From NCBI GenBank assembly GCA_030913385.1, contig CP133159.1, positions 1,820,584 through 1,884,583 on the forward strand: a stretch of 64,000 nucleotides of DNA, given 5' to 3'. This stretch comes from Cytophagaceae bacterium ABcell3 (GTDB taxonomy: Bacteria; Bacteroidota; Bacteroidia; Cytophagales; Cytophagaceae). Both the position numbers and the translations under genes were made by a program. Positions 24,549 through 31,839 of this stretch are shown here, piece after piece (positions within the stretch are counted from its first letter, which is position 1; each line of letters starts with the position of its first letter). The notes below the pieces were generated by a model. The model did not search any database. It saw only the letters and a list, made by a program, of their open reading frames with translations, and was not told where the DNA came from.

Positions 24549-26942
24549 TTACTTTTCATTCAAAGCAATATTAGAGGTCTCACCAGTTCGCATGGTGAAC
24601 TCTTTTCCCTTTACACATAGCTTAACTTCCCCTGCCCAGCCTTTTTCCAAGTGTATTTTCAGGTTGTCGTGAGATACCTCTAGGATAATCCAGTGGCCTC
24701 TGTACCTGATTCGCACTTTCAAATGGTCTAATTGGTCTGCAAGTCTTGGGTTTAGGTACAGTATATCATTCCTTACCTCAAGTCCGGTATAGCAGCGATG
24801 TACCATGTCTATCGTGCCTGCCATTGCGCCCAAGTGGATGCCTTCGTGGGTAGTACCTCCTTGTATGTCATGAATATCGCTATTTAATGCTTGCTTAAAA
24901 CACTGCCAAGATCTTTCTCTGTCGGTTCTTGCTAGTACCCAGCTATGGATGTGACTACTTAGCGTAGAGCCGTGTGAGGTACGGCTGAGATAATAATCTA
25001 CCATTTCTGGTATTTTTTTGACGTCTAGAGAATAACCTGCGTGTTCCATTAGCTCGTTTAGCTCTTCTTTTGAAAATAAAAAGAATAGCATGAGCACATC
25101 AGCCTGCTTGCTGGCTTTGTAATTGTCAGGTGTATCTCCCTCTGCCCCTAAGATTCTGTCTAACCTTTGTATATCGTCATATTTTTTTCGATAGCCTCTC
25201 CAGTCAAACTCTTCGAGTTTTTCATACCCTTCAAATTGGGATATTATGCCATTGTGAAATGGAATGAACATATTAGTGCTTACCTCATGCATCCTGTCTA
25301 GTTCTTCTTGGGTAATTTCAAGGGTGTCCATAAGTTCTTCTTGTCTTTCATGGTCAAGTACGTCAAGAACCTTAAAAGCACACTTAATACACCAAATGGC
25401 CATTATGTTAGTGTAGGCGTTGTTGTTTAGCCCTGCTTCTTTAGCGTTAGGGTATCTGGTATGGTACTCGTCCGGGCCTACTACCTTGTTGATTTCATAT
25501 TTTTGTTTTTCGGTATTGTATGTTGCATAACTGCCCCAGAACCTGGCAATTTCCAAAATCATCTCTGCACCATAGAAGTACAAGAACTCTTTGTCTTCAG
25601 AAACCTGATAGTAGTGCCATGCATTGTAAGCAATGGCAGCGTTGACATGTCTTTGTAAATGTGTGTCGTCAGGAATCCATTCTCCTGATAAGGGGTTTAA
25701 GTGAACTTGCTGGCTTTCTTCTCTTCCGTCACTTCCACTTTGCCACGGGTACATGGCTCCTTTATATCCATATTTCTGCGCAATGTGTCGCGCTGCACCT
25801 AGTCGCCTGTAGCGGTAAAGCATAAGGTCCCTTGCAAGCTCGGGTATTCTGAGGTTAAGCAATGGAAAAATAAAAATCTCATCCCAAAAAATATGCCCTC
25901 TATAAGCTTCTCCGTGCAAGCCCCGCGATGGAAGGCCTACATCAAGGTCTATGGTATTGTTCGAAGCAACTTGCATCAGGTGGAAGATGTGAAACCGTAA
26001 GACTCTTTGGGCGTCTGGATTTCCGGAAATGTCAATATCTGCTCTGTTCCAATGTATTTTCCATGCTTTTTTATGCGCATTTAACAGTTGAGGAAAATTT
26101 CCTGTTTGGCGGATCTTTTCTCTGGCCGCAAGGCCTGTTTCTGCGATGGCAAAATCTTTTGAGGTAAATAAGGAAATAACTTTTTCCAAGCGGATGGTCT
26201 CGCCCCGTTGGCAGGATATCGTTAATTCTTGTCCTGAAAATCCTTCCTCGTTAAAATAGCTAACTTCTGGTTTTGTTTCTGTGTCGTTAATAAAGATTCT
26301 GTTTCTGGCGGCTTGTGCCATCCTAATCTTGCTGTTGTTGGTTTCAACATGCAAGAAAAAACCTTCTGAAAGCTCTCCTGAATTTAATATGTTCAGGTGC
26401 TTTGAACTAAGCGCTCTGTACCGGGCTACACCGTTGTTGGTGACACGGCCATCTATGGCTGATTTGAAATGTATTTTTCCAGACCAGTTATGGGGCGTTA
26501 ATGTCCATTCTATGGCTGCCAAATGGGGATCAGCCATGCTTACTATTCTACGGGTAACTAGTGTGGTTTCCCTGTTGTCTACATCTACAAAAGTTATATT
26601 TCTGCTGAGGATGCCGTTCTTGAGATCGAGTTCTTGTAGGTAAGACTTTACTTTTACATCATTTAAATCAAGCCAGCTTCCTTCGGCTGGTTTAAATGTT
26701 AGATATAACCAGTTTGGCCAGTTGACTAAATCCTCGTTTTCAATAGTTCTTCCTGCTATTTCAGACTCTAGCCTGTTATAGCCTCCTGCAAGATAAGTCC
26801 CGTGATAGTGAGGCCAAGATGATTCACATTCTTCTGCTGCACCCCTAGTGGCAAAATATCCATTTCCTAGTGTACAAAGTGCTTCTCTCAGTGGTTCTTC
26901 TTCGGGATCTCTGTTGTCGTAGCTTATCTTCCAGTTACTCAT
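24549..26942 (-). CDS. Glycoside hydrolase family 65 disaccharide phosphorylase
   Basis: A 797-residue GH65 enzyme. An N-terminal beta-sandwich ('EEEPLREALCTLGNGYFATRG') is followed by an (alpha/alpha)6 catalytic domain with 'GLPSRGLHGEAYRGHIFWDE', the catalytic acid in 'VVGPDEYH' (Glu about 492), and 'NYKASKQADVLMLFFLFSKE' near the phosphate site, then a C-terminal beta-sheet domain. GH65 phosphorylases split maltose, trehalose, kojibiose or related alpha-glucosides with phosphate into beta-glucose-1-phosphate and a sugar. The exact disaccharide cannot be decided. The next gene upstream in the operon encodes the expected partner, a beta-phosphoglucomutase-like enzyme. The ATG at 26942 lies just after that gene's stop; a TTG at 26948 would overlap it by four bases. 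Confidence 0.88.
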   Translation of the reverse strand: MSNWKISYDNRDPEEEPLREALCTLGNGYFATRGAAEECESSWPHYHGTYLAGGYNRLESEIAGRTIENEDLVNWPNWLYLTFKPAEGSWLDLNDVKVKSYLQELDLKNGILSRNITFVDVDNRETTLVTRRIVSMADPHLAAIEWTLTPHNWSGKIHFKSAIDGRVTNNGVARYRALSSKHLNILNSGELSEGFFLHVETNNSKIRMAQAARNRIFINDTETKPEVSYFNEEGFSGQELTISCQRGETIRLEKVISLFTSKDFAIAETGLAAREKIRQTGNFPQLLNAHKKAWKIHWNRADIDISGNPDAQRVLRFHIFHLMQVASNNTIDLDVGLPSRGLHGEAYRGHIFWDEIFIFPLLNLRIPELARDLMLYRYRRLGAARHIAQKYGYKGAMYPWQSGSDGREESQQVHLNPLSGEWIPDDTHLQRHVNAAIAYNAWHYYQVSEDKEFLYFYGAEMILEIARFWGSYATYNTEKQKYEINKVVGPDEYHTRYPNAKEAGLNNNAYTNIMAIWCIKCAFKVLDVLDHERQEELMDTLEITQEELDRMHEVSTNMFIPFHNGIISQFEGYEKLEEFDWRGYRKKYDDIQRLDRILGAEGDTPDNYKASKQADVLMLFFLFSKEELNELMEHAGYSLDVKKIPEMVDYYLSRTSHGSTLSSHIHSWVLARTDRERSWQCFKQALNSDIHDIQGGTTHEGIHLGAMAGTIDMVHRCYTGLEVRNDILYLNPRLADQLDHLKVRIRYRGHWIILEVSHDNLKIHLEKGWAGEVKLCVKGKEFTMRTGETSNIALNEK

Positions 26943-26944
26943 GG

Positions 26945-27694
26945 TCAATCTGATATTTTTATTTCATTAAAGTTGTTTATGACAATGTCGGCACCTGCAT
27001 TGTAGAGCATTTCATCTTTTCCTTCTCTGTCTACTCCTATGACGAGTTTGAACGCTCCAGCTTTTGCTGCTTTGATGCCTGAACTGGCATCTTCTGCTAT
27101 GGCGGCTTGGGAAGATTTTACCTTTAGCGACTTTGCTGCATATAAAAAGATGTCTGGCGCAGGTTTCCCTTTGATATGCTCTTTGGCAGCAAGTTTTCCG
27201 TCTGCAATTATGTCAAATAGCTCTTTGATCCCTGCTTTCTCTACTATTTCTTCTGCATTTTTGCTTGCCGAAATGAGCCCTGTTTTGATGTTTTTGGATT
27301 TTAACTGTTTTATAAGGGCTATGGTGTCCTGAAATACCTCGGCCTGTTTTTGGTTAAGTATTTCTTTAAAATATTTATTTTTTTTATAGGCTAAGCTATG
27401 CACGGTCGGTCTCGAATTCCTCTCTTCAGAGGGTGAGCCATCAGGAAGGTTGATGTTCCTGGAGGCAATGAAATTTCTGATTCCGTCCAATCTGCTAATG
27501 CCATTGACAAGGTTGTAATAATCAGTCGGAGTGAATCTTTTTTTGTCAGGGTAATGGTTATCTAAAAAATTATTAAACAATTTTTTCCAAGCAGCCATGT
27601 GCAGGGTAGCTGTATCGGTAACTACCCCGTCCATGTCAAATATTACTGCATTGATTTCTTTTGCTGATATGGTTCGTTCTAATACTTCCTTCAT
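26945..27694 (-). CDS. Beta-phosphoglucomutase family HAD enzyme
   Basis: A 249-residue HAD-superfamily protein of the beta-phosphoglucomutase branch. Motif I is 'VIFDMDGVVTDTATLHMAAW' (nucleophile and acid Asp), the cap has 'YYNLVNGISRLDGIRNFI', motif II is 'TGLISASKNAEE', and motif III/IV is 'KGKPAPDIFLYAAKSL' then 'AIAEDASSGIKAAKAG'. It should convert beta-glucose-1-phosphate made by the adjacent GH65 enzyme to glucose-6-phosphate, although a phosphatase role is possible. Its start codon shares a base with the aldolase stop (TGATG), and its stop lies just before the GH65 start, which indicates translational coupling. Confidence 0.88.
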   Translation of the reverse strand: MKEVLERTISAKEINAVIFDMDGVVTDTATLHMAAWKKLFNNFLDNHYPDKKRFTPTDYYNLVNGISRLDGIRNFIASRNINLPDGSPSEERNSRPTVHSLAYKKNKYFKEILNQKQAEVFQDTIALIKQLKSKNIKTGLISASKNAEEIVEKAGIKELFDIIADGKLAAKEHIKGKPAPDIFLYAAKSLKVKSSQAAIAEDASSGIKAAKAGAFKLVIGVDREGKDEMLYNAGADIVINNFNEIKISD

Positions 27695-28764
27695 CAGGCT
27701 ATGGTTATGTTATGGTCAAGATAAACACCTTGGATGGAATTCAAAAGGTTTATGCCTTCTTTTAAAGGTCTTTGGAAGGCTTTTCTCCCTAGGATAAGAC
27801 CTGTTCCTCCTGCTCTTTTGTTAATTACGGCTGTTTTTACTGCATCTTTTAGATCGCTTTCACCAGAAGAAGCTCCACCTGAGTTGATCATCCCGATTCT
27901 GCCCATATAACAATTCGCCAATTGATAGCGGCATAAATCTATGGGATGTTCAGAACTTAACTTGTCATACATATCAGGAACTTGCTTTCCAAATTTGATG
28001 GCCTTAAAACCTCCGTTTGTTTTGGCCATTTTTTGCTTGATAAAATCGGCTTGTATGGTAGCACCAATATGGTTGGCTTGTCCCGTGAGGTCTGCCGCAG
28101 TATGGTAATCCTGCCCGTTAGAGAATGCTTTATTTCTAGTATAACACCACAATATGGTGGCCATACCTAGTTCATGCGCATATTCAAAAGCTTCAGCCAC
28201 TTCCTGCAATTGCCTGTTTGACTCTTCGCTTCCAAAGTATATTGTTGCGCCTACGGCTACAGCCCCTAAATTCCACGCTTCCTTGACGCTCCCAAACATA
28301 ATTTGGTTATACTTGTTGGGATATGTTAAAAGTTCATTGTGGTTTATTTTTACTATAAAAGGTATTTTATGGGCATATTTCCTTGACAGCAAAGAAAGCC
28401 CCCCGAAAGTAGAGGCTACAGCATTGCAACCTCCCTCAATGGCTAATTTTACAATGTTTTCAGGGTCAAAATAAATAGGGTTAGGTGCAAAAGCACTTCC
28501 TGCGGAATGCTCTATTCCCTGATCTACTGGCAGAATAGATAAATAGCCGGTCATGCCCAGCCGTCCTGAATTGTACAATAGGGCCATGTTATTTAATACT
28601 TGCGCAGGGCGACTGCTATTTAGAAATACCCTGTCTATAAAGTCCGGCCCAGGTACATGAAGCTTTTCTTTAGGTACTGTGGTGCAAATATGCTCCAACA
28701 GGTAGGGTGCCTCATCTCTCAAGATGTCTTCCACTTTTTCTGAAATGCTGGTTATTGTTGTCAT
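27694..28764 (-). CDS. fbaB: Class I fructose-bisphosphate aldolase (DhnA/FbaB type)
   Basis: A 356-residue aldolase of the archaeal-type class I (DeoC/FbaB) family, which cleaves fructose-1,6-bisphosphate to two triose phosphates through a lysine Schiff base. '[18 protein letters not shown]', '[14 protein letters not shown]', '[17 protein letters not shown]', '[15 protein letters not shown]' and '[17 protein letters not shown]' are typical motifs. The open frame runs to 28902, but the conserved sequence starts at the ATG at 28764 ('[13 protein letters not shown]'). It is the second gene of the operon, starting 10 bp after the erythromycin-esterase-like gene and overlapping the beta-PGM gene by one base. 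The assignment to fbaB is by family rather than by a close match. Confidence 0.85.
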   Translation of the reverse strand: MTTITSISEKVEDILRDEAPYLLEHICTTVPKEKLHVPGPDFIDRVFLNSSRPAQVLNNMALLYNSGRLGMTGYLSILPVDQGIEHSAGSAFAPNPIYFDPENIVKLAIEGGCNAVASTFGGLSLLSRKYAHKIPFIVKINHNELLTYPNKYNQIMFGSVKEAWNLGAVAVGATIYFGSEESNRQLQEVAEAFEYAHELGMATILWCYTRNKAFSNGQDYHTAADLTGQANHIGATIQADFIKQKMAKTNGGFKAIKFGKQVPDMYDKLSSEHPIDLCRYQLANCYMGRIGMINSGGASSGESDLKDAVKTAVINKRAGGTGLILGRKAFQRPLKEGINLLNSIQGVYLDHNITIA

Positions 28765-28774
28765 AGTTTTAGGT

Positions 28775-30079
28775 TTAGAAAGCGAATGGATAAGTTTCCG
28801 GAATAAGGTTGCCATCAGGTTTGATATGCAGTGGATGCAAAGCCCGTGTGTTTTCAAAATACAGGAATGCATCATACCTGGATGGCAGTATGGTAGATAC
28901 ATAATTTCCAGCGTCTCTTTCTGGATGATATACTACACCTATAGCCCTATGCCCAAGTTTTTTGTTAAAGTGGTTTTTAATTTCTCGGTCTTCAAATATT
29001 AGGAGCTTGTTTCCCGGATTTTCTCTGTGCAGGATTTCCTCTACGCTCCCTGTTTTGGCTTCAGGTATTGGCATTACCTCCATAGGGGCGCCCCAGCTTC
29101 GACCTGCAACCACTTCTCCTTTGTATGCTCCAAAGCCCACCAGCACAACGCCGTCTGCGGAATGTCTTTCTCTGACAAGTTGCCCTACATTGACCATGCC
29201 ATCACGGCTCATGTTTGTAGCCCGTGCGTCGCCAATATGAGTATTATGTTCCCAAACGATGGCTTTGGCATCAGGGCCATGGAACTTCATAAGCTGGTCC
29301 AATGTGTCAGTCATGTGGATATCGCGCATGTTCCATGCCTCTGGCCCCCATGACATCATTAGGCGGTAATACTTTTCGGCATTGGCCGTTACCATGGCAT
29401 TCTGCTCGGTATTTAGCGGAGCTTCAGGGTCTTGATTGTAAGAAGTAGCTTTTTGTCTTATGGTTGTCAATAGCTCCTGTACGGCTTTTTCGCAGTTATC
29501 AGGTGATGCTTTTGTGGCTTTGGCATATTGCTGTCCTTCTTCTCCATAAGGCTCGAAACAAGCAAACGCCCTTTTGGCAAGTTTGGCTGTTTGTGGATCA
29601 GTTTGGTTTAAATAGTTTACAATGCTGTTCATGCTTTCCCAGAGGCTGTAAACATCCAATCCGTAGAACCCTACTTTTTGCTTTTGTTCTTTGTTGAAGT
29701 TTTTCATCCATTCTGCAAGTGCAGCAGTTTCCCAATTGGCCCACATCCATGATGGCCACCTGCGGAAGTTTAACAGTACCTGGCTGATTTTTTCTGGTGT
29801 GTCTGGGTAATCTTTAATATACCTGTTGATTTCGTAACAATCTGGCCAGTCTCCTTCTACTGCTACAAAAGAAAAACCTTTTTCCTCAATTAGCCTTTTG
29901 GTCATGGCCATTCGCCAAGTATAATACTCATGGGTGCCATGAGAAGCCTCGCCCAGAAGGACATATTTGGCATCGCCTATTCTGTCCATTAATGCATCTA
30001 GGTCTGTCACATTGCTTAGTGGCCGGTAAGATTTAACTACTGGTTCATTGGTATATGTCCAAGGATCTTGATATGCCAT
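28775..30079 (-). CDS. Erythromycin esterase family protein
   Basis: A 434-residue member of the erythromycin-esterase superfamily (PF05139, COG2312). Conserved segments are '[18 protein letters not shown]' (active-site Glu/His), '[18 protein letters not shown]', '[18 protein letters not shown]' and 'VGQLVRERH'. True macrolide esterases (EreA/EreB) are a small branch; most homologues have unknown substrates, so resistance should not be assumed. The start is the ATG at 30079; the longer frame to 30331 adds a low-complexity basic region that is unlikely to be coding. It is the first gene of a four-gene sugar-metabolism operon and lies 80 bp from a divergent membrane-protein/Hsp20 unit. Confidence 0.85.
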   Translation of the reverse strand: MAYQDPWTYTNEPVVKSYRPLSNVTDLDALMDRIGDAKYVLLGEASHGTHEYYTWRMAMTKRLIEEKGFSFVAVEGDWPDCYEINRYIKDYPDTPEKISQVLLNFRRWPSWMWANWETAALAEWMKNFNKEQKQKVGFYGLDVYSLWESMNSIVNYLNQTDPQTAKLAKRAFACFEPYGEEGQQYAKATKASPDNCEKAVQELLTTIRQKATSYNQDPEAPLNTEQNAMVTANAEKYYRLMMSWGPEAWNMRDIHMTDTLDQLMKFHGPDAKAIVWEHNTHIGDARATNMSRDGMVNVGQLVRERHSADGVVLVGFGAYKGEVVAGRSWGAPMEVMPIPEAKTGSVEEILHRENPGNKLLIFEDREIKNHFNKKLGHRAIGVVYHPERDAGNYVSTILPSRYDAFLYFENTRALHPLHIKPDGNLIPETYPFAF

Positions 30080-30158
30080 AGCGTTTCCTTTTAATGTTCT
30101 GTTTTTAAAGTAACATTTAAGTAGTCCTAAGGTTAATTTTTGAAAAAGGACATTGCTT

Positions 30159-30557
30159 ATGCTTTGGATGGAGATACTTTTCGCACTGGTTATTTCTTTG
30201 TTGTTTTCGGTGGTCTTTTTGACCTTGTTTAAGGTAAAAGGGACTATAGGCACTTTTTGGGTATTTATGTTGGTCATTTTTTTGGTCACAATGGTTTCTA
30301 TTCGTTTGGTCAGGCCTGCTGGCGTGCCCATTGTAGGGGTTTATTGGATACCGGGATTGGTAGCAGCTTTGCTCACTTCATTGCTTTTGGTTGCTATAGC
30401 TAAGGCTACTGGCCATGCCGGGGAAAAGCTGCCTAAGGATGAAGGGCGATCTAAGGCCTATAATAAGGCTGATACCTCTGAGGCTTCTATTGGCCTCGTT
30501 TTTTGGCTGTTCTTGATTTTTTTGTTGATCGCTTCGTTAGTGGGAATTTTTCGCTGA
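30159..30557 (+). CDS. Small four-TM membrane protein of unknown function
   Basis: A protein of about 132 residues with four hydrophobic segments: 'ILFALVISLLFSVVFLTLF', 'TFWVFMLVIFLVTMVSIRLV', 'IPGLVAALLTSLLLVAIAKA' and 'GLVFWLFLIFLLIASLVGIF'. A polar loop rich in Lys, Glu and Ala separates segments 3 and 4. I do not recognise the family. The start may be the ATG at 30159 or at 30168; a TTG at 30153 also fits. It precedes hsp20 by 43 bp on the same strand and may be co-transcribed with it, and it shares an 80-bp divergent region with the erythromycin-esterase operon. Confidence 0.65.
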   Translation: MLWMEILFALVISLLFSVVFLTLFKVKGTIGTFWVFMLVIFLVTMVSIRLVRPAGVPIVGVYWIPGLVAALLTSLLLVAIAKATGHAGEKLPKDEGRSKAYNKADTSEASIGLVFWLFLIFLLIASLVGIFR

Positions 30558-30587
30558 CCTCTTTGTTTATATATTAGAGGAAAAAAG

Positions 30588-30596
30588 AAAGGAGGT
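30588..30596 (+). promoter_or_regulatory. Perfect Shine-Dalgarno site of hsp20
   Basis: AAAGGAGGT, full complementarity to the 16S 3' end, lies 4 bp before the Hsp20 ATG. Most other genes in this window have AT-rich leaders without a clear Shine-Dalgarno site, as is usual for Bacteroidota, so this one stands out. Confidence 0.7.
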
Positions 30597-30600
30597 TGTT

Positions 30601-31023
30601 ATGCTAGTTAAATATAAGCCTACAGTGTTGTCTGGAATGCTTGACGATTTCTTCAATGACAGGTTTAAAGCAGCAGGCCAGGATATGGTACTTTCTTCAC
30701 CAGCTATCAATGTTAAGGAAAACGGAGATAGCTTTAAGGTTGAAATGGCAGCACCTGGTTTAAACAAAGAAGATTTTAGGCTTGATGTAAAGGATAATAT
30801 CTTGTCTGTGTTTGTACAGAAGGAAGAAAAGCATGAAGAAGAAGACGAAAGGTTTACCAGAAGGGAATTTAGCTACTCTTCTTTTGAGCGTTCTTTTAAC
30901 TTGCCTGAAAATACCAATGTAGAGAAGATTGATGCAACGTACAAAGATGGTTTGCTTTGTATAAACATACCTAAGACTCAAAAAGAAGAAAAGAAAGAAG
31001 CAAAGAAAATTCAGGTAAGTTAA
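30601..31023 (+). CDS. Hsp20/alpha-crystallin small heat shock protein
   Basis: A 140-residue small heat shock protein that acts as an ATP-independent holdase on unfolding proteins in the cytoplasm. The alpha-crystallin domain covers about residues 35-128: 'SPAINVKENGDSFKVEMAAP', 'LNKEDFRLDVKDNILSVFVQ', 'RREFSYSSFERSFNLPENT' and 'ATYKDGLLCINIPK'. The C-terminus is Lys/Glu-rich ('TQKEEKKEAKKIQVS') and shows an 'IQV' motif in the place of the usual IxI/V oligomerisation motif. It has a strong ribosome binding site, which fits high stress-induced expression. A hairpin follows, and then a copper-type regulator. Confidence 0.92.
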   Translation: MLVKYKPTVLSGMLDDFFNDRFKAAGQDMVLSSPAINVKENGDSFKVEMAAPGLNKEDFRLDVKDNILSVFVQKEEKHEEEDERFTRREFSYSSFERSFNLPENTNVEKIDATYKDGLLCINIPKTQKEEKKEAKKIQVS

Positions 31024-31040
31024 ATAGATTAAAATTTGTA

Positions 31041-31071
31041 ATTTAAGGCCGAAGTTCATTCGGCCTTAAAT
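31041..31071 (+). promoter_or_regulatory. Perfect 12-bp hairpin abutting the regulator start codon
   Basis: ATTTAAGGCCGA (31041-31052) pairs perfectly with 31060-31071 around a 7-nt loop. It ends 3 bp before the ATG at 31075. It has no T-run, so it may attenuate read-through from hsp20, hide the ribosome binding site of the next gene, or both. Confidence 0.55.
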
Positions 31072-31074
31072 ATT

Positions 31075-31668
31075 ATGTCCATGACTAAATATAAGTTTTC
31101 AATAAAAAACATGGTTTGTCCGCGCTGTATTAAGGTAGTGCGTGATGAATTGACCGCAGCAGGTTATACATGTGAGGAGGTTACTTTAGGAGAAGCTGTG
31201 TTGTGTGACCAAAAGCAACCAGACATCAATCACATTAGAACTGTGTTGGAAAATGTAGGTTTTGAATTACTTGAGGATAGAAAAGAAAGATTGGTTGAAC
31301 AGGTGAAAACTTTAGTTATAGAAGCAGTCCAAAAGTTTAATGTGCCCGCCCATCAGAATTTCTCAGATTATTTAGCTGAAAAAACAGGTAAAGATTACCA
31401 GTACATAAGCAGTATTTTTTCTGCAACTGAAAATATTACTGTTGAAAAATACATTATTCTTCAAAAAATAGAAAAGGTGAAAGAGTTGCTTGTTTATAAT
31501 GAATTGACTTTAAGTGAAATGGCTTGGAAGTTAGGGTACAGCAGCGTAGCACATTTGAGCAATCAATTTAGGCAAGTGACAGGCGTTTCTCCCTCAAAGT
31601 ACAAAACAGAGAAAATGAACCTACGGAAACCTTTAGATACGGTGGGAATACCTAAAGATGAGCAATAG
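31075..31668 (+). CDS. HMA-domain AraC-type regulator (probable copper sensor)
   Basis: A 197-residue fusion of an N-terminal heavy-metal-associated-like domain ('YKFSIKNMVCPRCIKVVRDE', metal-binding CxxC) and a C-terminal AraC helix-turn-helix pair ('YNELTLSEMAWKLGYSSVAH' to 'LSNQFRQVTGVSPSKYK'). It lies 171 bp upstream of copA on the same strand. The context and the CxxC indicate a cytoplasmic sensor that activates copA when Cu(I) binds. Its likely binding site is in the gap before copA, where a short inverted repeat (AGCAG/CTGCT near 31793-31808) is seen. The second ATG, at 31081, is an alternative start. Confidence 0.85.
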   Translation: MSMTKYKFSIKNMVCPRCIKVVRDELTAAGYTCEEVTLGEAVLCDQKQPDINHIRTVLENVGFELLEDRKERLVEQVKTLVIEAVQKFNVPAHQNFSDYLAEKTGKDYQYISSIFSATENITVEKYIILQKIEKVKELLVYNELTLSEMAWKLGYSSVAHLSNQFRQVTGVSPSKYKTEKMNLRKPLDTVGIPKDEQ

Positions 31669-31839
31669 AAACAAAGTTTTTCTTAGTATTATAAAAACGA
31701 GTTTTTCCTTCCAGTTAATCTTATAAATCTTTGAACTAATTCTGTAACACTTTTCATAACTTTCTTCTGTTCTTTTGTAAAACCCTATAATAGCAGGACT
31801 GTCTGCTAGCTTTTAGAGGGGGAAAGGATAGGATAAATT

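Noticed and set aside
28775-30079. Macrolide resistance gene
   Set aside because: The protein belongs to the broad COG2312 superfamily, most members of which are not macrolide esterases, and its operon is metabolic.
28775-30331. Longer start for the erythromycin-esterase homologue at 30331
   Set aside because: The extra 84 residues are basic and low in complexity, overlap the divergent membrane-protein gene, and the family's conserved region begins just after the ATG at 30079.
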